Assembly: GCF_018130465.1 (NCBI RefSeq)
Contig: NZ_JAFCKJ010000006.1
Span: 1-64,000, forward strand
Source of the DNA: Bradyrhizobium canariense
GTDB lineage: Bacteria > Pseudomonadota > Alphaproteobacteria > Rhizobiales > Xanthobacteraceae
Reading direction: 5' to 3'
Length of the DNA: 64,000 nt
The notes below the pieces were generated by a model that saw only the letters and a program-made list of their open reading frames with translations, searched no databases and was not told the origin of the DNA. Shown here one piece after another: positions 17,206 to 24,829 of the stretch (within the stretch, counting starts at the first letter, position 1; each line of letters begins with the position of its first letter). Made by a program: the position numbers and the translations under genes.

Positions 17206-18069
17206 ATGACAGTCAAAGCCCTCATCGCCTCTTTCACCCAGCAGGAAGACCTCAACTTCCTGTTGACCAACCGCATCCCCCGCGCCGCGCTGACCCGCTT
17301 CATGGGCTGGTTCTCCAAGATCGAGAACCCGCTCATTCGGGACGGCTCCATCGCGCTGTGGAAGCTGTTCTCCGACCTCGATCTGTCGGAGGCGCGAAAG
17401 ACCCATTTCAGGAGCCTGCACGACTGCTTCACCCGGGAGCTCAAGCCCGGCTTGCGGCCCTTTGATCCGGATCCTTCAATTGTCGCCAGTCCGTCTGACG
17501 GCATCGTCGGCGCCCATGGTCGGATCGCCGACACCGAGCTGTTCCAAGTCAAGGGCGCGCCTTACTCGCTGCTCGATTTGCTCGGCGATTCCGCGCTGGT
17601 CGACCAGCACCGCAACGGCTCCTTCGTCACGCTGCGGCTGACCTCGAGCATGTATCACCGCTTCCACGCGCCCTATGATGCGCATATCGAGCGCGTCACG
17701 CTGATCAATGGCGACGTCTGGAACGTCAACCCGATCGCGCTGAAGCGGGTCGAGCGTCTCTTTTGCAAGAACGAGCGGGCGGTGATCCGCACGCATCTGT
17801 CGACGGGCGAGACCGTGACGCTGGTGCCGGTCGCCGCGATCCTGGTCGCAAGCATCCGCCTGCACTTCCTCGACATGGTGCTGAATGCGCAAACCAGGGG
17901 GCCGGTCAATTTTTCCTGCGACGTCAACGTGAGCAAGGGCGAGGAGCTCGGCTGGTTCGAGCATGGCTCGACCATCATCATCCTCGCGCCCGGCGATTTC
18001 AGCTTCTGCGACGGCATCGCCGAAGGCACGCGCATTCGCGCTGGTCAAGCGTTGCTGAGAAAAAACTAG
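17206..18069 (+). CDS. psd: Phosphatidylserine decarboxylase proenzyme
   Basis: 287 residues, the usual size for the pyruvoyl-dependent type I enzyme (~285-320). It converts phosphatidylserine to phosphatidylethanolamine at the inner membrane. Visible landmarks: FTRELKPGLRPFDPDPSIVASPSDGIVG near the start, the conserved histidines in MYHRFHAPYD, and the self-cleavage region near the end, FEHGSTIIILAPG, where the canonical LGST is replaced by HGST with the key Gly-Ser kept. No pssA gene is next to it, so the PS synthase must be elsewhere. The PE product is the substrate expected for the PmtA-like enzyme upstream. Confidence 0.9.
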   Translation: MTVKALIASFTQQEDLNFLLTNRIPRAALTRFMGWFSKIENPLIRDGSIALWKLFSDLDLSEARKTHFRSLHDCFTRELKPGLRPFDPDPSIVASPSDGIVGAHGRIADTELFQVKGAPYSLLDLLGDSALVDQHRNGSFVTLRLTSSMYHRFHAPYDAHIERVTLINGDVWNVNPIALKRVERLFCKNERAVIRTHLSTGETVTLVPVAAILVASIRLHFLDMVLNAQTRGPVNFSCDVNVSKGEELGWFEHGSTIIILAPGDFSFCDGIAEGTRIRAGQALLRKN

Positions 18070-18115
18070 CCTTCAATCCGCCGCGTCGGCCGCCTATATC
18101 GTCCGTGGGGACGAT

Positions 18116-18706
18116 TTGATCGACACGGATTCGGTGATGGCGCGGGCGCCGGTCATGGCGGCGGGTGGTATTGTGCTGCGGCGAGGGGCGCCGCCGCTGA
18201 TTGCCGTCGTGCGCCAGCGCAAGCGCAACGAATGGGTCCTGCCCAAGGGCAAGCTCGACGACGGCGAGACGCCGAAACAGGCCGCGCACCGCGAGGTGCT
18301 GGAAGAGACCGGCCACGAGGTCGCCATCCACGAATTTTTGGGCACGCTCGTCTATCAGTCCGGTGGCCGCTCCAAGGTCGTGCATTTCTGGCGCATGGAG
18401 GCCGGGGATGGTCCCGTCCGCAAGCTGATGAACGACATCAAGGCAGTCGACTGGCTGACGCTGGAAGACGCGCTCGCGCGCCTGTCGCGAGAGTACGAGC
18501 GGGCCTTTCTGGTGCAAGTCGGCCCGATCGCGCTGGCGGCCGCCGGCCTCGCGCCTGCTTCCGCTCCAGAGCCGACGCCGCCGCTCGCGAGCGATGACGT
18601 CGATGCCGCGATGCAGACGCTGACGCCGGCCGAAGCCGCTTCCGTTGACGAGCTGCGACACGGTCTGTTGCAGAAGGTAAAGGCGTGGCTGCGCGGCGAG
18701 GCGTGA
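18116..18706 (+). CDS. Nudix hydrolase
   Basis: 196 residues. The Nudix box is intact: G-K-L-D-D-G-E followed by REVLEETGHEV (G-x5-E-x7-REUxEExGU), which binds Mg and cleaves nucleoside diphosphates linked to another group. The ~60 residues after the domain are Ala/Pro-rich with a helical tail (VDELRHGLLQKVKAWLRG). The TTG start is preferred because GGGGA lies 5 bases upstream; an ATG seven codons later is possible. Diadenosine polyphosphates or inositol pyrophosphates are common substrates in this subgroup, but none is shown. Confidence 0.85.
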   Translation: MIDTDSVMARAPVMAAGGIVLRRGAPPLIAVVRQRKRNEWVLPKGKLDDGETPKQAAHREVLEETGHEVAIHEFLGTLVYQSGGRSKVVHFWRMEAGDGPVRKLMNDIKAVDWLTLEDALARLSREYERAFLVQVGPIALAAAGLAPASAPEPTPPLASDDVDAAMQTLTPAEAASVDELRHGLLQKVKAWLRGEA

Positions 18707-18789
18707 GGTCTCTTCACGCCGCTCCGCTTGCGGGTTTGGAAACATCCGCGAGCTAGCGTGGTTTTGGGAGCGTCAGCTCCCTCCAAGTC

Positions 18790-18868
18790 GTCATTGCGAG
18801 CGCAGCGAAGCAATCCAGAATCTTTCCGCGGAGGGAGTCTGGATTGCTTCGCTGCGCTCGCAATGACG
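18790..18868. repeat. REP-like palindrome, family A, copy 1
   Basis: An ~80-bp inverted repeat beginning GTCATTGCGAGCGCAGCGAA and ending with its reverse complement, with CAATCCAGA/TCTGGATTG inner arms. Other copies are at 30627-30712, 45825-45911 and 57376-57455. Transcripts would form a long stem. Confidence 0.85.
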
Positions 18869-18896
18869 GAGGAGAGGGCAGCGCGCTCGACGTCAA

Positions 18897-19003
18897 CCCT
18901 CATGGTGAGGAGCGCGCATCGCGCGCGTCTCGAACCATGCGGCCCGACTGTGGCGTCGCCCTTCGAGACGCTTGCTTCGCAAGCTCCTCAGGGTGAGGGG
19001 CGG
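18897..19003. repeat. Palindromic intergenic repeat, family B, copy 2
   Basis: CCTCATGGTGAGGAG on the left and CTCCTCAGGGTGAGG on the right enclose the stems GCGCGCATCGCGCGC and GCTTGCTTCGCAAGC. Related to the unit at 3845-3955. It abuts the end of the FecR-domain gene. Confidence 0.7.
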
Positions 19004-19008
19004 CACTG

Positions 19009-20463
19009 TCATCGCCGCTCCTTCTTCTCCTTCGGAGCGGGCGCCGGTCTGCGCGGTGCTGCGGGACGTTGCGCACCGGGGAGGCGCTGCTGGAATCCGC
19101 CCGGGCGCTGCATGCCTGGCTGTTGAGCGGCGGGCGGCTGGCCCGGCTGCATGCCGGTGCGCGGCAGTTGCGGCTGCAGGCCGGGCTGCTGCTGCGTTCC
19201 GCCCGGCTGCGGCGGCACGACTCCGCCGGGTTGCGTCGGAATCTGTCCACCGCGCTGCGGCTGATTTTGCGGCGTGCCGTTAGGCTGCGTGCCTTGCCCG
19301 GCACGCGACGTACCTGCCGGTCGCCGTGCGCCCTGCTGCTGGCCTTGCTGTTGCTGACCTTGACCCACGCGCGGCGTGCCCGGCTGCATGGCGCCGCCTT
19401 GACCCTGCCGCTGCGGCGGCTGGGCGCCTTGTCGGTTCGGCGCGCCCGGCTGCTGCTGGCCTGGACGGTTGTTCTGACCGGGCTGGCCGTTCGGCTGCTG
19501 CGGCTGTTGTCCGGGCGCCATGTTCGGCCGCAATTGCTGCTGCTGCGGCGGCTGGGCCGGCCGCGGAATGCGCGGGCTCGCGGTCGGATTGGTGCGGCGG
19601 AAGTCGCGCTGCTCGGTGACGATCTGCCGGCCCGTGGTCTGCGCCAGATGCACCTGGCTGACGAAGCCGCGGTCGCGCGCGATCTGCTGTGCGGGAATCG
19701 TGATCGGCACCGCGGCAAAGCGCATGACGCCGGCAGCGGCTGCGCCCGGCCGGATCGCAAAACCGCTCGATCCTTGCGTCAGCGCACCGAGCCGCGTCCC
19801 GCTCGAGCGGTCGTCGACGTCAATGTGTCCGACCCGGCCGTCGGCGTCGGGATAGAGCTTGATGTTGACGTTGTTGGCGTTGTTCGCGGCCGCGCCTTCC
19901 GGCACGTCGACGACGCCCGTGGTGCCGCGGATGCCGAGCGTCGCCGTCGGCGTCGTGATCTTCATGTCGCCGGTCTTTGCCACCGCCGCCGCAACGAAGG
20001 CGACCGTGCCCTTGCCGATGTCGACGATCGCGGAGTTCTGCTTGCCGCCGTCCTCATAGACGTAATTGTCGATGGTGATTTTTGCGCTGGCGGAGAGGTT
20101 GAACGTGGTCGCGTCGTTGAAGGTGATGCCGAGCGAGGACTTCGACGAGGTCTGCACGACGTCGTTGAGATAGATGTCGTCGCGCACCCGCAGCGGATAG
20201 GAATTCCTGTCGCGGATCACGGTCGCGATGCCCGTCACCGTCGCGACGTTGCCGATCGGCTCGACGGCGGCGGGCTGCGCCTCTGTCGCGGGAGCGGATG
20301 AAGCCGATGGCGTCGGAGAGGGGGCGGGCGCCGGCTGCGCTTGTGGCTGTGCCTGCGCAAGCTCGATCGCATCGGATGCGAACGCAACGCCCGCGCCGGC
20401 CGGCGGCAACGCCAGCAGCACAAGCGCGAACATGAAGCGGCGCCAGGCCACGATAGAAGTCAC
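19009..20463 (-). CDS. FecR-domain secreted protein with long Q/P/G-rich tail
   Basis: 484 residues. A signal peptide (FMFALVLLALPPAGAGVAFA) leads to a short Pro/Ala/Gln linker, then a FecR domain (about 70-220) with GNVATVTGIATVIRDRN, DVVQTSSKSSLGITFNDATTF and TPTATLGIRGTTGVVDVP. The remaining ~200 residues are low-complexity Gln/Pro/Gly/Arg repeats (PGQQPQQPNGQPGQNN). FecR domains outside sigma regulators occur in secreted or envelope proteins of unknown role. No sigma factor gene is nearby, so a classical iron-signalling job is unlikely. The repetitive tail looks disordered and may contact the wall or matrix. Confidence 0.75.
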   Translation of the reverse strand: MTSIVAWRRFMFALVLLALPPAGAGVAFASDAIELAQAQPQAQPAPAPSPTPSASSAPATEAQPAAVEPIGNVATVTGIATVIRDRNSYPLRVRDDIYLNDVVQTSSKSSLGITFNDATTFNLSASAKITIDNYVYEDGGKQNSAIVDIGKGTVAFVAAAVAKTGDMKITTPTATLGIRGTTGVVDVPEGAAANNANNVNIKLYPDADGRVGHIDVDDRSSGTRLGALTQGSSGFAIRPGAAAAGVMRFAAVPITIPAQQIARDRGFVSQVHLAQTTGRQIVTEQRDFRRTNPTASPRIPRPAQPPQQQQLRPNMAPGQQPQQPNGQPGQNNRPGQQQPGAPNRQGAQPPQRQGQGGAMQPGTPRVGQGQQQQGQQQGARRPAGTSRAGQGTQPNGTPQNQPQRGGQIPTQPGGVVPPQPGGTQQQPGLQPQLPRTGMQPGQPPAAQQPGMQRPGGFQQRLPGAQRPAAPRRPAPAPKEKKERR

Positions 20464-20568
20464 GAGGAGGTCCCGGTGAGAAACGCGAGGCGAGATCGAC
20501 CGATATCAGCCTGATACAGCTGAACGGCGGATGAATGTCTATCGCACGGGGGCGGTGAACGTTCAAAT

Positions 20569-20595
20569 GCCACGTCCCTGCGTGAGGGACGTGGC
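20569..20595 (-). terminator. Hairpin after the DUF2147 gene
   Basis: Perfect 11-bp stem GCCACGTCCCT / AGGGACGTGGC with a 5-base loop, located after the stop of the minus-strand DUF2147 gene and before the FecR gene start. On the minus strand only ATTTG follows, so the T-tract is weak; it could be a terminator or an mRNA 3' end stabiliser. Confidence 0.55.
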
Positions 20596-20648
20596 GCCAT
20601 CATAAGAACAAGAACGCTCGTCAGGCGCTGCGAATGACGCCTTCGGCG

Positions 20649-21437
20649 TCAGCTCACGCGTTTCCAGGTCTGGCCGCCGCAGAACATGCCGCCGAAGGCG
20701 CAACCCTGCACGCGCATCGCATTCGGGCCCTTCATCGCGATCGTCGAGTCGTAATTGCGGCCGGAGTCGGGATCGTGGATACGGCCGCTCCACTTCGCGC
20801 CGTCGGGCTTCATGTTGATCAGGATGCGCTCGTTGGACTTCATGGCATAGCCGCAGAGATTGACGCCGCATTGTTCGACGCGAACATTGCCCTTGTTCTC
20901 TTCGGTCGCCCAAACGCCGATCGGCGTGTTGGCAACCGCCACAGGCGCGGCGGCGACGGGAGCCGGAGCGGGGGCCGGAGCAATCGCGACCGGCGCGGGC
21001 GCAGCGGCGGGAGCAGGAGCCGCAACGGGCGCCGTCTGCATGGTGTTGTCGTAGCCGGCGGCCGGAGCCGCGGCAACCGTCGTGGCCGGAGCCGCGATAG
21101 CGGGCGCTGCCGGCGCGGTCGCCTGCACCGGGGCCTGCTGCACGGGTTGCTGCTGCACCGGAGCCGGCGCGGGCTGCGCGGTCGTGGCCGGAGCCGGCGT
21201 GGTGTCGACGTCATCGTCCTTGGAGCCAAGGCCCTTGAGGTTGATGTTGTTCAGCTTGATCGGCTTGTCCGACAGGCCCGGCGCGATGATGGTCACGCAA
21301 TTGAGCGAGGCGCAGTTGCGCGGCGTCTCGATGCGGATGTGCTGGCCTTCGATCTGGAACGAGAGCGAATTGCCGGCATGCGCGGCGGCGGTGGAAGCGA
21401 GGAAGAGCGCTGTGGCGGCGATGGTGAGCTTGTTCAT
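20649..21437 (-). CDS. DUF2147 domain secreted protein (paralogue 1)
   Basis: 262 residues. Signal peptide MNKLTIAATALFLASTAAAHA, then a short N-terminal module (FQIEGQHIRIETPRNC, with a Cys pair C-x4-C). A long Ala/Pro/Val/Gln linker follows, and a C-terminal ~90-residue DUF2147-like domain: GVWATEENKGNVRVEQCG, NLCGYAM, LINMKPDGAKWSGRIHDPDSGRNY, ending in GCAFGGMFCGG. DUF2147 proteins are periplasmic beta-barrel-like folds of unknown function. The gene at 21630 on the other strand has the same three-part layout, so the two are head-to-head duplicates. Confidence 0.75.
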   Translation of the reverse strand: MNKLTIAATALFLASTAAAHAGNSLSFQIEGQHIRIETPRNCASLNCVTIIAPGLSDKPIKLNNINLKGLGSKDDDVDTTPAPATTAQPAPAPVQQQPVQQAPVQATAPAAPAIAAPATTVAAAPAAGYDNTMQTAPVAAPAPAAAPAPVAIAPAPAPAPVAAAPVAVANTPIGVWATEENKGNVRVEQCGVNLCGYAMKSNERILINMKPDGAKWSGRIHDPDSGRNYDSTIAMKGPNAMRVQGCAFGGMFCGGQTWKRVS

Positions 21438-21629
21438 GACAACCTCCGAAAAATGTGTGGTCCCGATAGGACTGAAGTCGCTGGTGGATGAAGCGTGGTT
21501 CGACCCTACGCCGGGCCGGTCGGGTGTTCTGTGATAGACGTCACAACGCCCTCGACTGCCTGGGTGAGCCAGCGCACATTCAGTCGCCCCTCATCTGCGT
21601 AACATCGACACGACACTGAGGAGGGGTTG

Positions 21630-22466
21630 ATGAACCGGCTTGCGACTTCGCTTGGCACATTGATCGCGCTGATGGCGGTTTCGCCCGCAGCCGAGGCCGG
21701 TTCCTACGCGTTCTCGATCGGCGGTCATCGTTTCCGGGTCGAGTCGCCCAGCCATTGCAGATCCACCTCCTGTGTTTCGGTTTCCTCCAATCGCAGCTTT
21801 CGGCCGGATACGACACCGGCGCCGGCGCTTGCGCCGCCGCAGCCAGCCTATCCCGTGGCTCCGGTCAGGCCGGCGCAAGCCATTGCGGTCTCGCCTGCAT
21901 CGGCGCCGACGGCTCCTGTCCTTGCGTCAACGACGTCGCAGCCCGTTATCCTGCCGCAGGCGGCAAGCTCCAATCCGCCACGGGTCGAGCTACCGCGGAT
22001 GGATCCGCCGAAGACCGTCGCGCTCGATCCGCCGCGCATGGAGGCGTCCGTCGTCGCGCCAAGGCCGGAGATCAAGCAGGCCGTGACGAACCCAGAGCGC
22101 GGCGACGACGAGCCGGCCTATTTGCCGCTCGGCGAATGGGAGAGCGCAGGCGCCAAGGGCACGGTCCGCATCGAACGCTGCGGTCCTGCACTGTGCGGTT
22201 ACGCGCTGACCGAGGCGTCGAGCAGGGGCGAGAGCGTGCTCGTCAACATGAAGCCGAAAACGCACGACGTCTGGACCGGCAATATCTACAGCCGCTCCAG
22301 CGGAAGCACCTATTATGCGACGATGACGTTGCAGAACTCCGGCAAGCTTCACGTCGAAGCCTGCGCACTGGGCCACTTCTGGTGTACCGGCAACGACTGG
22401 ACGCGAGCCGAAGAGCGACCGGAGAAGCTGATCACGACGTCGCGGCAGTGGAGTGCGAGGTCGTGA
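21630..22466 (+). CDS. DUF2147 domain secreted protein (paralogue 2)
   Basis: 278 residues. Signal peptide (LATSLGTLIALMAVSPAAEA), then an N-terminal module FSIGGHRFRVESPSHC with the same C-x4-C spacing as paralogue 1, a Pro-rich linker, and a DUF2147-like domain (GEWESAGAKGTVRIERCG, ALCGYAL, VNMKPKTHDVWTGNIYSRSSGSTY, CALGHFWCTG). ATG 21630 follows GAGGAGGGG; the TTG one codon earlier is rejected. About 190 bases separate the two start codons, so they probably share a regulatory region. Confidence 0.75.
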   Translation: MNRLATSLGTLIALMAVSPAAEAGSYAFSIGGHRFRVESPSHCRSTSCVSVSSNRSFRPDTTPAPALAPPQPAYPVAPVRPAQAIAVSPASAPTAPVLASTTSQPVILPQAASSNPPRVELPRMDPPKTVALDPPRMEASVVAPRPEIKQAVTNPERGDDEPAYLPLGEWESAGAKGTVRIERCGPALCGYALTEASSRGESVLVNMKPKTHDVWTGNIYSRSSGSTYYATMTLQNSGKLHVEACALGHFWCTGNDWTRAEERPEKLITTSRQWSARS

Positions 22467-22538
22467 GGCGATCACATCTTCCCGTCTCTCCAAGGGGAGA
22501 AGGGACGAGAGACAGTCTTCGATGCGCTTGATGAGCTG

Positions 22539-22622
22539 CTAGATCATGCCGAGCACGATGGCGCCGACAAAGGCCATGGCGAGGTACGCAGTGACAACGC
22601 TCAGTCTTCCGACGAACGTCAT
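22539..22622 (-). CDS. 27-residue single-span membrane peptide
   Basis: A short ORF starting MTFVGRLSVVTAYLAMAF and ending in a hydrophobic stretch before TAG. Apart from one Arg near the N-terminus it is all hydrophobic or small residues, enough for one transmembrane helix. GGGAG lies 7 bases before the ATG, a strong ribosome binding site that makes chance less likely. It stands alone in the ~350-base gap between the second DUF2147 gene and the extensin-like gene, on the opposite strand. Function unknown. Confidence 0.55.
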   Translation of the reverse strand: MTFVGRLSVVTAYLAMAFVGAIVLGMI

Positions 22623-22820
22623 GACGTTGCTCCCTGGGATCTTTCCATTCGCGCCGCTTTGCGCCCAGCGACATGGTTAACAGAAAGTCTCCCGTCAAAA
22701 AAGTCAGCCTTGCTGTCTCTCATCCGAAGCAGGGGGCGGCCGGCGCGGGCGGACATGGTTAAAGAAGACTGAAATCAACACGTTGAAGAGTCTTTAAGTA
22801 AATTCACCCAACGTGCGTGC

Positions 22821-24023
22821 ATGACGCGCGGAGTTCGTTTGTATCTCGTCGGCTCCATCGTCCTTGTTTCGCTAGCGGGTTGCGGACGCGGCTTCTTCCA
22901 GGCCGAACGTGAACCATGGCGGGCCGAGGCCGAAGCCGCGTGCCTGAAATCGGGCGCGGTGAAAGAGGGGCCGGATCTCGTCCGGATCGACCCGATCTCC
23001 GGGCCGGGCATGTGCGGCGCCGAGTTTCCGCTCAAGGTCGCCGCCATCGGCGAAGGCTCGAGCAGCTACGGGTTTGCCGACGAGGAACTGCGTCCGCCCG
23101 GGAGCGTCGGCAACCAGCCGCGCTGGCCGGTGACGCAGCCGCGATCGAATTACCCGCAGGGCCAGAACACTCCGGCATCCTCCTATCCGCAACGGTCGAA
23201 CTATCCCGAGAGCGCGGTGCGCCAGCCCTCCGGCTACGGCGCGCCGTCCGGCCCGATGCCATTGAATGCGCCCGGCGTGGCTCAGCAGGAAGACGAGATC
23301 GATCTGCCGCCCGAGGGCACCGATGCCGCGGGCGCGTCGCGCTATATGAATGCGCCGAGCTATCCGGCGCGGCCGGCGCCCTACTCACAGGCGCCCGCGC
23401 AGCAACCGCTGCCGCGCCTTGGCCCGGCACAGGGCAATCCCGTCACCGCCGTGGGCCCGGTTGCGATCAAGCCGGTTGCGACGCTGGCCTGTCCGATCGT
23501 CTCCGAGCTCGACCGCTGGCTCGCCGACACCGTGCAGCCCTCGGCGATGCGCTGGTTCGGCACCCGCGTCGCGGAGATCAAGCAGATCTCCGCCTATTCC
23601 TGCCGCGGCATGAACGGCAATTCGCACGCCCATATTTCCGAGCATGCCTTCGGCAATGCGCTCGACATCGCCGCCTTCGTGCTCGCCGATGGCCGCCGCG
23701 TCACCGTGAAGGACGGCTGGCGCGGTATGCCGGAAGAGCAGGGATTCCTGCGCGACGTGCAGTCGGGCGCGTGCGCGCATTTCACCACGGTGCTGGCGCC
23801 GGGCTCGAACGTCTATCATTACGATCACATCCACGTCGACCTGATGCGCCGCGCCAGCCGCCGCCTGATCTGCCAGCCCGCCGCCGTCTCCGGCGAAGAG
23901 GTCGCCGGGCGCGCGCACCAGCGCAATCCCTATGCGAATGCGCGCGATCCCTCCGTGACCGGCTCGCTCGGCCGCAAGAGCACCGCGCACAAGCGCGAAG
24001 AAGACGAGTACGCCGACGATTAA
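22821..24023 (+). CDS. Extensin-family lipoprotein (Extensin_C domain)
   Basis: 400 residues. Lipoprotein signal VLVSLAGCGRG with a lipobox Cys at about residue 20, so the protein is likely attached to a membrane in the periplasm. The middle (about 95-200) is a Pro/Tyr/Ser/Gln-rich linker (SYPQRSNYPESAVRQPSG). The C-terminal domain carries the Extensin_C signature: CRGMNGNSHAHISEHAFGNA followed by LDIAAF, and YHYDHIHVDLMRR. The histidines and aspartate resemble the metal site of LAS/VanY-type peptidases, so it may act on peptidoglycan. A 1-base gap separates it from the next gene. Confidence 0.8.
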   Translation: MTRGVRLYLVGSIVLVSLAGCGRGFFQAEREPWRAEAEAACLKSGAVKEGPDLVRIDPISGPGMCGAEFPLKVAAIGEGSSSYGFADEELRPPGSVGNQPRWPVTQPRSNYPQGQNTPASSYPQRSNYPESAVRQPSGYGAPSGPMPLNAPGVAQQEDEIDLPPEGTDAAGASRYMNAPSYPARPAPYSQAPAQQPLPRLGPAQGNPVTAVGPVAIKPVATLACPIVSELDRWLADTVQPSAMRWFGTRVAEIKQISAYSCRGMNGNSHAHISEHAFGNALDIAAFVLADGRRVTVKDGWRGMPEEQGFLRDVQSGACAHFTTVLAPGSNVYHYDHIHVDLMRRASRRLICQPAAVSGEEVAGRAHQRNPYANARDPSVTGSLGRKSTAHKREEDEYADD

Positions 24024-24024
24024 G

Positions 24025-24624
24025 ATGACCGACGATGTCGTCCGCTATCTCACCCACCCGCAGGTGCAAATCGACCCGGCGGTGCCCGTGCCGCAGTGGG
24101 GCCTCAGTCCGATTGGTCGAACGCGCACCGAGTCGGTGGCCCAGGCGAGCTGGCTTGCCAGCACCACGCAGATCGTCTCCAGCGGCGAGCGCAAGGCGAT
24201 CGAGACCGCCGAGATCATCGCAAGCCAGCTCGGTCTCATGATCGAGATCCGCGAGGCCATGCATGAGAACGACCGTTCGGCGACCGGCTTTCTGAAGCCG
24301 GCCGAGTTCGAGGCGGTCGCCGATCAATTCTTCGCGCAGCCGCATCTCAGCGTCCGCGGCTGGGAGCGCGCGGTGGATGCGCAGGCGCGCATCGTGCGCG
24401 AGGCCGAAGAGGTGCTGGCGCGCGATCGTCCCGGCGATGTTCTGTTCGTAGGCCACGGTGCCGTCGGCACGCTGCTGTTCTGCCACCATGCCGGCCATCC
24501 GATCGATCGCGTCCACGATCAGCCGGCCGGCGGCGGTCATATGTTCGCATTCGCGCGCCACGGGCGCCGTGTCCTGCACGCGTGGCGCCGCATGGAAGAC
24601 CTGGACCGGCCGGCCCCGCGCTGA
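24025..24624 (+). CDS. Histidine phosphatase superfamily protein with altered RHG motif
   Basis: 199 residues with the phosphoglycerate mutase-like layout: IVSSGERKAIETAEIIASQL, the conserved glutamate region (REAMHENDR), and the C-terminal catalytic block DVLFVGHGAVGTLLF. The canonical first motif R-H-G near the N-terminus is replaced by THP (VVRYLTHPQVQIDP): the phospho-accepting His may be kept, but the flanking Arg and Gly are lost. Such divergent members may be weak phosphatases or act on unusual substrates. It starts one base after the extensin-like gene, so the two form an operon. Confidence 0.7.
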   Translation: MTDDVVRYLTHPQVQIDPAVPVPQWGLSPIGRTRTESVAQASWLASTTQIVSSGERKAIETAEIIASQLGLMIEIREAMHENDRSATGFLKPAEFEAVADQFFAQPHLSVRGWERAVDAQARIVREAEEVLARDRPGDVLFVGHGAVGTLLFCHHAGHPIDRVHDQPAGGGHMFAFARHGRRVLHAWRRMEDLDRPAPR

Positions 24625-24672
24625 GCCCTGGCTGTTCAGCCGGCGCTGCGTCTTCGGCAGAGCGCATCTCGG

Positions 24673-24738
24673 GCGCAAAAATTTGCGCACTTGCGATTCT
24701 TTCTTAAACTATTGAAATAAAAGCGACAATTGTGTCGC
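24673..24738. promoter_or_regulatory. Two dyads upstream of the nitrogen operon
   Basis: GCGCAAA-AA-TTTGCGC at 24673-24688 and GCGACA-ATTG-TGTCGC at 24723-24738 are both symmetric (7- and 6-bp arms). They lie 19-84 bases before the candidate sigma-54 element, the right side for activator or repressor binding. Confidence 0.45.
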
Positions 24739-24756
24739 GGCGAGCTTTTTCGACGG

Positions 24757-24774
24757 TTGGCACAGTCGCTGCAA
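24757..24774 (+). promoter_or_regulatory. Candidate sigma-54 (RpoN) -24/-12 promoter
   Basis: TTGGCACA-GTCG-CTGCAA matches the RpoN consensus (YTGGCACG-N4-TTGCW) closely, with the invariant GG and GC exactly 10 bases apart. Transcription would begin about 45 bases before the ATG of the deacylase gene at 24830. RpoN control fits a nitrogen-scavenging operon. Confidence 0.6.
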
Positions 24775-24829
24775 TGAGGAGGCTGCCACGAAGCGGCGCT
24801 GCCGGCGCCGTGAGCCAGCGGATCCCGTC

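Noticed and set aside
18790-18868. Repeats considered as CRISPR or insertion sequence ends
   Set aside because: Units are dispersed single palindromes without regular spacers, target duplications or a transposase gene; they fit REP-like elements.
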